10,043 bases of DNA from assembly GCA_026770595.1 (NCBI GenBank), contig MU634815.1, positions 1 to 10,043 on the forward strand, given 5' to 3'. Every line of letters starts with the position of its first letter. The stretch's first letter is position 1. Made by a program: the position numbers and the translations under genes. This document shows positions 1 through 5,475 of this stretch, piece by piece. The notes below the pieces were generated by a model. It saw only the letters and a program-made list of their open reading frames with translations. It searched no databases and was not told the origin of the DNA. This DNA comes from Ochromonadaceae sp. CCMP2298 (Eukaryota; Sar; Synurophyceae; Ochromonadales; Ochromonadaceae).

Positions 1-95
1 TAGCGTCAGGCATATGCAGACATGATATATACTCAGAAGATGTTCGGACTGATACACCGGGGTTATATCATATATGCATATCTAGACGTGGGTGG
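1..95 (+). repeat. Left terminal inverted repeat, 95 bp
   Basis: Every base matches the reverse complement of 5381-5475. Beyond base 95 the match continues imperfectly: after a short indel, 97-109 resembles the complement of the right arm around 5363-5375, differing at one position. It contains short palindromes (GCATATGC, ATATGCATAT). The repeat may extend left of the window. Confidence 0.97.
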
Positions 96-101
96 TGCAT
101 A

Positions 102-303
102 CTAGCGCTTACCATACTCAGCTAGTAGAATCGTTTTCATCTTAACTAAGTATGACTTTGATCCAGCCGCGTGTATCATATCAACCTTGTTGCCTTTTCA
201 CAGACACAGCGTTCTTCATGTGCTGTATGTTGGTCTCGAATCGGTTTATCTCTGAGATCATGTTATCTGTCTCAATGGTGAGAGCAGATGAAAAAAACAC
301 AAT
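102..303 (-). pseudogene. 3' end of an unrecognised gene, frameshifted and truncated
   Basis: On the minus strand a frame open from 303 ends with TGA at 181-183, giving a helix-prone stretch including ISEINRFETNIQHMKNAV. A second minus frame then carries on, ending SYLVKMKTILLAEYGKR before a TAG at 102-104, just inside the TIR. The two pieces read naturally as one C-terminus split by a frameshift near 180-200. Upstream coding stops at an in-frame TAA at 304-306, where the sequence turns AT-rich, so the 5' part is missing. The stop lies at almost the same distance from the TIR as the stop of the right-arm gene, which faces the opposite way. I do not recognise the family. Real coding origin is likely but not certain because the pieces are short. 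Confidence 0.45.
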
Positions 304-651
304 TTAAAAAAGAAAGGATTTGACAAATGCATATTTTATAAATTACAACCAATTAGAATGCATCCATATTTAAGACTGATAAATATAAAATGACCACATT
401 AATTTTATTTATTAATGTTGTAACATTTATAGGCATAAGAATAGCAGATATAAAAAAATAATCATTGCAATCAATTAAACAAACCATAGATTGCAATTTG
501 ATAAATACTAATTTGGTAGAGCAAACTTCAATATTCTTAGAAAAGCATCCATCGCATTTAATTAATTTCAAAATAGGGATTGATAAATACAATGAGATGA
601 AAAAAATCAATCATATAACAAAGCATAAAATTCAAAATATAATAAAACATA
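300..651. other. AT-rich start of the viral core, no convincing gene
   Basis: Composition shifts to strongly AT-rich here. The plus strand has a 23-codon hydrophobic ORF (390-461, ATG to TAA) and then a 64-codon open stretch to 659 that lacks an ATG near its start (it would begin on TTG at 465). The latter includes HPSHLINFKIGIDKYNEM and could be a remnant of a larger gene, but I see no family signature. A perfect 9-bp inverted repeat, ATTGCAATC at 464-472 and its complement at 489-497, forms a possible hairpin with a 16-base loop. An 85-codon minus-strand frame over 353-610 is probably chance, as it has no recognisable features. Confidence 0.35.
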
Positions 652-692
652 TAACTTAAAAATAATATAGTATAGCATATTATGAAACAAAA
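652..692 (+). promoter_or_regulatory. Candidate promoter motif, copy 1
   Basis: The leader before the partner-gene relic contains AACTTAAAAATAA followed by AGTATAGCATATTAT and AAACAAAAT. The same arrangement precedes the intact partner gene (1379-1417), and a shorter version precedes the GIY-YIG gene (2139-2172). Recurrence at matched distances before start codons suggests a shared element promoter. In such AT-rich DNA, and inside a duplication, part of the similarity could be simple inheritance. Confidence 0.4.
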
Positions 693-700
693 TTAACAAT

Positions 701-1042
701 ATGAATTTTACTACACAATGTTTAAATTTGAAAGAAGGCGATAAATACTATTTTTTTGATATTTATCGGACATAAACACGGTGATATTCTATATAAACAA
801 TGTAAAATAATATTGATTATAATATAACATTTGATAAAAGTTTTTTCAGACATTCATCATTTGAACTTGATATATTTGATAGTCATACATTTACGTATGA
901 ATTTTATCATAGCTCTGTTTTTCAACATAATTGTGATCGTACTGACACCCGTCACCGACAAATTGCTATTATAATAAAAAAAGAAGTACTAGGTGTTCAT
1001 TTTATAAATTCTGTTAGATTCCCTGTTTTAAAAACAGTTTAA
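701..1042 (+). pseudogene. Partner gene, copy 1, broken by frameshifts
   Basis: The ATG at 701 opens a frame resembling the intact copy at 1418 (LKEGDKYYFFD), but it hits TAA after about 24 codons. Continuing in other frames gives GHKHGDILYKQCKII, then RHSSFELDIFDSHTF, and a long open end to TAA at 1040-1042. At least two frame changes and a small deletion, corresponding to the NIRLCKI segment of the intact copy, separate the pieces. The C-terminal part (FYHSSVFQHNCDRT onward) has no counterpart in the intact copy, so one of the two has exchanged or lost its original 3' end. The family is not recognised. Identification as a relic rests on direct comparison with the second copy and is firm; function is unknown. 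Confidence 0.8.
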
Positions 1043-1065
1043 ATGAAAATCTAACGGCTTATCAA

Positions 1066-1371
1066 ATGATCCAAAGAACTAGTTATATTGAGTATATGAG
1101 TCATCATCAATTACGCGATTGCGACAATCCGAAACTTATAGATGAGTGTAGACTTATGTTAAAAAATTACCCAGAAAAACATTTACGCATATGTAATCAT
1201 AAAATTTATAATACGAAAAAAAATGAAGATTTTATTATTGTAGATAAATGTCCTATATGTATGGACAGAAAAAATTGCGCGACTAATTGTTTCGCATCGT
1301 GTAAGCATCATGTGTGTATTGAATGTTTTTCACAATTTACAAAAAAAAAATGTTATTTATGTAGAGTATAA
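1066..1371 (+). CDS. Small C-terminal RING-finger protein
   Basis: A complete 101-residue frame with a C3HC4 RING at its extreme C-terminus. The ligands are C62, C65, C79, H81, C84, C87, C96 and C99, with spacing Cx2C-x13-CxH-x2-Cx2C-x8-Cx2C, which fits the RING-HC consensus. Such proteins usually act as E3 ubiquitin ligases; small C-terminal RING proteins are common in large eukaryotic DNA viruses and related elements. The N-terminal 60 residues (RTSYIEYMS, CRLMLKNYPEK) are shared with the degraded second copy and match nothing I recognise. The ATG at 1066 is the first in frame; open frame extends upstream without an ATG. It lies 23 bases after the copy 1 partner-gene relic. It is one of the few intact genes in the element, so its product may still be made. 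Confidence 0.8.
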   Translation: MIQRTSYIEYMSHHQLRDCDNPKLIDECRLMLKNYPEKHLRICNHKIYNTKKNEDFIIVDKCPICMDRKNCATNCFASCKHHVCIECFSQFTKKKCYLCRV

Positions 1372-1378
1372 AATATAT

Positions 1379-1417
1379 AACTTAAAAATAAAAGAGTATA
1401 GTATATTATAAAACAAA
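1379..1417 (+). promoter_or_regulatory. Candidate promoter motif, copy 2
   Basis: Runs directly into the ATG at 1418. It repeats the copy 1 leader: CTTAAAAATAA, AGTATAGTATATTAT, AAACAAAATGA. The TATAGTATATTATAAAAC block is the part most like the leader of the GIY-YIG gene. Confidence 0.4.
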
Positions 1418-1729
1418 ATGAATAATATGAAATTAAAATCATCACAAACAAATTGGAAAGAAGGGGACGAATATTATTTTTTTGATTTAAATATAAGATT
1501 ATGTAAAATCATAGGTTTTGCTCATGGTGATGATGTTGAATATAAAAAATGTAAAATAATATTTGATTATGAAGCATGGATCGATAAAGTTTCATATAGA
1601 CAGTCATCATTCGAACTTGATATATTAGACTTTTCACATGTCGCTAAATTAATAGAACTTACACCAGTTAATGGGGCGGTCAGTAGTTTTTATGAGAAAA
1701 AAAAATATTTAATGTTTTTTTATAAATAA
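1418..1729 (+). CDS. Unrecognised 103-residue protein, partner gene copy 2
   Basis: A complete frame from ATG 1418 to TAA; an alternative ATG lies nine bases downstream at 1427. Residues 13-70 (NWKEGDEYYFFD, IIGFAHGDDVEYKKCKII, SSFELDI) are shared with the broken copy at 701-1042, which shows this is a real conserved coding segment. The predicted protein is soluble, with alternating hydrophobic residues suggesting a small beta-rich domain, and no membrane segment or metal-binding motif. The last 30 residues differ completely from copy 1 and are lysine- and aromatic-rich, so the 3' end may be a frameshifted or replaced tail. It lies immediately upstream of a RING relic, as copy 1 lies before an intact RING gene. 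The pairing suggests linked function, but none can be named. Confidence 0.65.
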   Translation: MNNMKLKSSQTNWKEGDEYYFFDLNIRLCKIIGFAHGDDVEYKKCKIIFDYEAWIDKVSYRQSSFELDILDFSHVAKLIELTPVNGAVSSFYEKKKYLMFFYK

Positions 1730-1743
1730 AAAAAAATCCTTAT

Positions 1744-2127
1744 TTGAAAAATGAAAATTTTACAAGTGATCAAATGCTATATAGAACATCATATAAAGAG
1801 TTTATGAGTCAGCAACAATTAAACAAATGTTACAATCCAACTCTTATGGATGATTGTAGGCTTATGTTAAAAAATTATCATGAAAAAATTAAAAAAAAAA
1901 TTTACGCTCATTTAATCATGAAGTGTATATTTATTTACAAAAAATGAAACTTGCGAAAGAAAAACATAAAGATTTTATTATTGTTGATGAATGCCCTATT
2001 GGCATGGAAATAAAAAAAAATCGCGACTAATTGTTTTACATCATGTAAGCATCATGTATGTATTGAATGCTTTATACAATTCACAAATAAAGTCTGTTAT
2101 TTATGTAAAGTATATATGCTATACTAA
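1744..2127 (+). pseudogene. RING-finger gene, copy 2, broken
   Basis: ATG 1744 opens a frame closely matching the intact RING gene (YRTSYKEFMSQQQL, CRLMLKNYHEK), but after a run of A residues near 1886-1900 it leaves the ancestral frame and stops after 67 codons. The rest survives in other frames: KHKDFIIVDECPIG, then after another A-run (about 2010-2019) ATNCFTSCKHHVCIECF and CYLCKV, to TAA at 2125-2127. Besides two frameshifts, the second zinc-binding cysteine is replaced by glycine (CPIG instead of CPIC), a substitution that a homopolymer sequencing error cannot explain. This copy is therefore genuinely dead as a RING protein. Confidence 0.8.
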
Positions 2128-2138
2128 TATGTTATTTA

Positions 2139-2172
2139 TGCTATAGTAATATATAAAACAATATAAATTACT
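2139..2172 (+). promoter_or_regulatory. Candidate promoter motif, copy 3
   Basis: GCTATAGTAATATATAAAAC followed by AATATAAATTACT leads into the ATG at 2173. It resembles the TATAGTATATTATAAAAC block before 1418, but lies outside the duplicated cassette, which makes shared regulation more plausible than inheritance by duplication. Confidence 0.35.
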
Positions 2173-2667
2173 ATGCCAATTGAATATAAAAACGGGAAGA
2201 TCTACAAGATAGTAAATAATACAAACAATGAGATATATATAGGATCAACGACTAAGAATTTGAGCCAGCGTTTGGCAAATCATAGAAGCGCATATAAACG
2301 TTATTTGAATGATACAACGAGATCTAATTTGACATCATTTAAAATTTTAAAAGATAATGACTATTCAATTATACTAATAAAACAAGTATAAGATTGTGTA
2401 AATAAAGACATGCTGGTCAGGCAAGAACGCTTTCATATTGATACTAATATATGTGTGAATAATAATTTACCATTAAGAACACCACAAGAATACTACAAAA
2501 GTAACATAGTTGAATTAACTAAGAAAAAACACACACAAGAAACATGCATATGTGGTGGGCGTTTTACAAAAGACAACCTTAGTCATCGTGGAAAGACACA
2601 TAAGCATTTAAAGTATAAAGAAAAAAAATTAAATGGAGAAAAACCAAAACCAGTTATTAATGATTGA
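2173..2667 (+). pseudogene. GIY-YIG endonuclease with C-terminal zinc finger, in-frame stop
   Basis: One frame of 164 codons plus stop, interrupted by a TAA at codon 73 (2389-2391). Before it: the KIY and YIG motifs (residues 9-11 and 22-24), the catalytic arginine region SQRLANH (R33, H37) and the strand YSIILIKQV. After it, in the same frame: RQERFHIDTN carrying the conserved metal-binding glutamate (codon 85), then CVNNNLPLRTPQEYY. The C-terminus holds CICGGRFTKDNLSHRGKTHKH, a Cys2His2-type finger of the sort often attached to GIY-YIG proteins of giant viruses and their mobile genes. GIY-YIG enzymes make DNA breaks, often as homing nucleases. The upstream fragment lacks the essential glutamate, so without read-through the product should be inactive. 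A single base change explains the stop, so loss looks recent; ATG 2410 could restart only the non-catalytic half. Confidence 0.82.
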
Positions 2668-2731
2668 GATTCAGCTTGTATTATCAACTTGATCTATATT
2701 CAAACTTGTTCTACTCTGCTCATCATTCCCC

Positions 2732-3274
2732 AGTAATACAGATGATAACTATTTATTTATCTTCGACGACTGCGTTAATGAGACGTTAAAGGCAAATGTA
2801 CAAAAATTAAAAGATTATTTTATATTTGGGCGAAAAAAAGGATTGACATTATTCTTTTTAACTCAAAGTTGATTTCAGACAAATAAAACAGTAAGGGACC
2901 AGATAAACTATATCATATTACTTTTAATTAAATCCGTAAAAGACTTAAATCGAATTATAAAAGAATTTGAAATACCAGGAATAAAAGAAAACAATTAATA
3001 ATATGCTTAATGATTGTAATTCCACTCGACTTAATTTTTTTAAATTACTCTTTCGCAAGTCCCAATAGATAAGAAATTTAATAGAAACTTTATAGATGAA
3101 TACCTTGATCCAAAAGATTTTAAAGGTAAAAGTAAATCAGATAAAAAGAAAAGTAAAAAGAATCACGATATAGTTGACGATTCAGATGACGATTCTGATT
3201 CAGATAATGATTCGGAAATATCGGAATTATCAGAGAATACAATGAATTTATTTAATGCTAAAATGAAAAGATAG
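2732..3274 (+). pseudogene. A32/FtsK-type viral DNA-packaging ATPase, 3' relic
   Basis: In one frame, YLFIFDDCVNE (2750-2782) is a Walker B motif, followed by the FGRKKGLTLFFLTQS strand and polar sensor typical of the A32-like packaging ATPases of large DNA viruses, virophages and polinton-like viruses. An in-frame TGA at 2870-2872 follows TQS, where an aromatic residue is usual. Coding then resumes (NKTVRDQINYIILLLIKSVK, RIIKEFEIPG) to TAA at 2996. A short piece in another frame (3003-3065, LNDCNSTRLNFFKL) and a final piece back in the first frame (3068-3274, FNRNFIDEYLDPKDF then a Lys-, Asp- and Ser-rich tail) complete the C-terminus. The N-terminal half with Walker A is absent; upstream sequence belongs to the GIY-YIG gene. 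The enzyme drives genome entry into capsids, so this is the best evidence of viral ancestry. Confidence 0.75.
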
Positions 3275-3321
3275 TATAATAATAAAAAATAATTATCTAA
3301 TCATATTATATAATTAGATAA

Positions 3322-3384
3322 ATGTCCCGTACAATATCGAGAGCAACCTATAAGATGTTTGCAAAACAATATAAAATAAATTAA
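3322..3384 (+). CDS. Possible 20-residue peptide, or start of a lost gene
   Basis: ATG to TAA, a short basic sequence beginning MSRTISRATYKM. It follows the ATPase relic by 47 bases and precedes a second small ORF by five. There is no family signature. It may be the 5' remnant of a truncated gene. Confidence 0.2.
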   Translation: MSRTISRATYKMFAKQYKIN

Positions 3385-3389
3385 CTTAT

Positions 3390-3503
3390 ATGTCTAACAA
3401 TAAGCGAAAACAAAAAACGAATAACGAACTGGCTCATGAAATATATAATTATGAGATGAAACATATAGATGACTTAGAATCCGCGTTATATGTTGTTGAT
3501 TAA
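3390..3503 (+). CDS. Possible 37-residue hydrophilic protein
   Basis: ATG to TAA, beginning MSNNKRKQKTNNEL and ending ESALYVVD, highly charged and helix-prone. It is the last frame of the AT-rich core; the sequence turns GC-richer within about 15 bases of its stop. A full-length tiny gene and a truncated 5' end are equally possible. A longer minus-strand frame over 3394-3684 crosses the composition boundary and is less credible. Confidence 0.3.
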   Translation: MSNNKRKQKTNNELAHEIYNYEMKHIDDLESALYVVD

Positions 3504-3698
3504 TTTTTTTTATAACCCCCAAAAAGTGTTTCGGAAATTTCCCGACGCAAATTCCAATCGAAAATTTCCCGCGTACTCTACTGTGGATTTTTTCGCTGTA
3601 GAGAGTTGAAGTTATGTTCTTATCTGCGTTAGGAACCCTTCCCAATGCTAATGATTCCGACCCTCTGCTCAAAATTCTACACAAGGATAGAGTGCATC
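3504..3698 (+). promoter_or_regulatory. Composition boundary and likely promoter of the right-arm gene
   Basis: AT-rich core gives way to GC-richer DNA at about 3515. A TATAA lies at 3511-3515. Two 13-bp near-identical direct repeats follow, CGGAAATTTCCCG at 3532-3544 and CGAAAATTTCCCG at 3559-3571, 27 bases apart and about 130-165 bases before the ATG at 3699. The first contains the palindrome GGAAATTTCC. Paired repeats at this position suggest a protein-binding site, though nothing identifies the factor. Confidence 0.3.
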
Positions 3699-5370
3699 AT
3701 GTCAGATCCCGATGATATTAAAGCCAGCTGGGCCGAGAAAGCAAAGGAGATGAAATTTCCTGACACGATCCCGTCACCTGGAGATCGCGCAAGGTATCCA
3801 TCCAAAGAAGCTCTCGCTCTGATGGCGCACAGCGTTTTTGACAACCAAGATACCACACCATCGTGGGCGAGAAGTATGGGCGTCGAGCAAATCGTCGAAT
3901 TTACCGAGAAGTATATCAACAACAAGTATGCAACCGAGGCCATGGATGAATACTACAGGTGCTTTGTTCCCGATATGAATATGACCATCTGCAAGAATCC
4001 GGAAAAGACTACAACGCATTGTTCTCCCTGATTCTTGTAACGTCTCACTCTGTCGAAGACGAAGATGGGTGCACATTCCGCGTGAAACGCACACACGAGC
4101 GAGAATCGGAAATGGTAGCACTCGTGCAGAAATGCGGAGGCACTGCTACAATTATCGTTCCCAGATCTGTACCTATCGCGAGAGAGGGGAGCGCATCCAA
4201 GGCTACCATGAAGAAGAAGGCCAAGCGTGCAAAGAAGGCATCTGCGGCTGTCCATAAACCGTTCATCATATGCAACTTGGACAAGCAAGTCTTAACGACA
4301 GACTCGGTCGCTGCTGTCATGGAAGCTCTCGGAAAAGGCCATCGCGCAGCTGATACATACAGCAGTGAGAGGACAAGCTGGATGTTCATCATGCGCCAAT
4401 CTGACGCCGTCGTGCCGGGTCACAAGATCGCACTAACGTGGATATCTGTCACAAGATCGCACTAACATTGGCGCGACGTGGATATCTATCACACAGGAAG
4501 GTGCAGATTATGTGTATAGTGGGACAACCAGCGACGACGCCGCGTCGCTAGCTGCCGCATTATGTGGAGAAGGGGAGACGTTCAATCTTCATATCATGGT
4601 GCATATTTCAAAAGGACAAGACATCGCAGCTCTCAAGAATCTTCAATCAAAACTGCTGTGCGGTAATGGATCGATCAATGGTGTACTCCCTACTGCTGAA
4701 AGTATGCACGAGAAAAGAACGCAATTCATTGTGAAAACAGGAGAATGCGCCGCGATGAGTATCGAGCTCGCTGTAATTCAAGCTGGAGGCCGCAGCTCAC
4801 GTTTGGACGAAGAAGAATACATTGCATTCAAAGAGTCTGTGAACAAGAAGTCCATAAAGATGGAGCATTGCAAGAGCAACGAGCAAGAGGCAGGTGACAA
4901 GTTCACTGTCGACGTGGCTGTCAGAAGCCAAGATAGAGGAGCTAAAGACAGAGATGGAGGCGGCTGCAACTCTGCATGGATATTCGACAACCACAACCAC
5001 AAAGGACGGATCTTTGAACGAGGAGGCGGCCGTTAATGCATTCGATGACATATTCACACAGCAATACGATTACCTGCGCAAAGCAACAGTAGGCGAGGAT
5101 GAGAAGGTCTACCTGGCTATTGATGTGAAGCGCGGCACTTATATGATCCAGCTCGAACGCCTGAGCAAGATTCTATTCCATGTATCAGGTGGAGCGAGCG
5201 TATACAGATACAACGCGATTGATTTGCATTCCAAGGACACGGGTTTTATCATAGGCATGCCTGCTAGATCTGCTATCATAGTCGAAAAGACGGTCGCGCT
5301 AACAGACGGAGCCCGTACAGCACGCATAACAATCGAGCAACTCGATAGGATCCTTAAATTCGAGCGCTAA
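3699..5370 (+). pseudogene. Long unrecognised gene split by frameshifts and a 40-bp duplication
   Basis: About 550 codons of coding-like sequence run to TAA at 5368-5370, directly inside the right TIR. Piece 1 starts MSDPDDIKASWAEKAKEM at 3699 (earlier in-frame ATGs at 3645 and 3651 are less natural) and passes by a shift near 3960-4020 into piece 2, which has a basic linker MKKKAKRAKKA. A 40-bp tandem duplication at about 4421-4493 moves the frame into piece 3 (WISITQEGADYVY onward). A shift near 4885-4905 leads to piece 4 (STWLSEAKIEELKTEMEAA to LDRILKFER). Codon composition is even across the pieces and unlike the AT-rich core. In piece 3, AALCGEGETFNLHI followed by KNLQSKLLCGNGSING faintly recalls a LAGLIDADG homing-endonuclease repeat, but I would not assign it. 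Function unknown; one gene is more likely than several. Confidence 0.6.
4421..4493 (+). repeat. Local tandem duplication that breaks the right-arm gene
   Basis: CACAAGATCGCACTAAC occurs at 4421-4437 and 4450-4466, and ACGTGGATATCT occurs at 4436-4447 and 4476-4487. The second pair is offset by 40 bases, not a multiple of three. Reading without those 40 bases would keep one frame across the junction, so the duplication accounts for this break. Confidence 0.8.
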
Positions 5371-5380
5371 TATGCTGCAC

Positions 5381-5475
5381 CCACCCACGTCTAGATATGC
5401 ATATATGATATAACCCCGGTGTATCAGTCCGAACATCTTCTGAGTATATATCATGTCTGCATATGCCTGACGCTA
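5381..5475 (-). repeat. Right terminal inverted repeat, 95 bp
   Basis: Exact reverse complement of 1-95. The outer end GCCTGACGCTA is followed by host-like sequence AGCTGCC. The repeat begins 10 bases after the stop of the right-arm gene. Confidence 0.97.

Larger units (their letters stand above)
645..2127 (+). repeat. Tandem duplication of a two-gene cassette
   Basis: Unit 1 (about 645-1371) and unit 2 (about 1371-2127) have the same order: an AT-rich leader, the partner gene, then the RING gene. Matching landmarks include the leader (ATAACTTAAAAATAA), KEGDxYYFFD and SSFELDI in the partner gene, and RTSYxEFM/RLMLKNY plus the RING core in the second gene. The offset is about 725 bases. The copies have diverged substantially, and the 3' ends of the two partner genes do not align, so the duplication is old or partly reshuffled. 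Confidence 0.85.
1..5475. mobile_element. TIR-bounded, virus-derived element, probably polinton-like and non-autonomous
   Basis: Bases 1-95 and 5381-5475 are perfect reverse complements, so the interval is a 5,475-bp unit with terminal inverted repeats and outer tip TAGCGTCAGGC. The interior holds genes typical of eukaryotic DNA viruses and polinton-like elements: a packaging ATPase relic, GIY-YIG nuclease and RING genes. No capsid, DNA polymerase, tyrosine or retroviral-type integrase, or transposase is recognisable, and most genes carry frame breaks, so it could move only with help from elsewhere. The left end coincides with the window edge, so a longer TIR or target-site duplication cannot be tested. 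Boundaries are directly seen; viral ancestry is inferred from the gene families. It could instead be a host transposon that captured viral DNA, since both arms differ in composition from the core. Confidence 0.8.

Noticed and set aside
353-610. 85-codon minus-strand frame with hydrophobic stretches
   Set aside because: AT-rich DNA yields such frames by chance, it opposes the strand of all recognised core genes, and it has no family feature.
2389-2872. In-frame TAA and TGA in otherwise conserved genes, suggesting an altered genetic code
   Set aside because: Intact genes in the same element end on TAA, and other relics contain frameshifts and lost ligands that recoding cannot explain. Decay is simpler.
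300-3515. Separate terminal repeats delimiting the AT-rich core as its own inserted element
   Set aside because: Only runs of A and T match at the two boundaries; no convincing inverted or direct repeat was found.
4540-4830. Firm assignment of the right-arm gene as a LAGLIDADG homing endonuclease
   Set aside because: Only one segment (CGEGETFNLHI, LCGNGSING) resembles the family loosely; the signature helix is not convincing and the rest of the protein does not fit.
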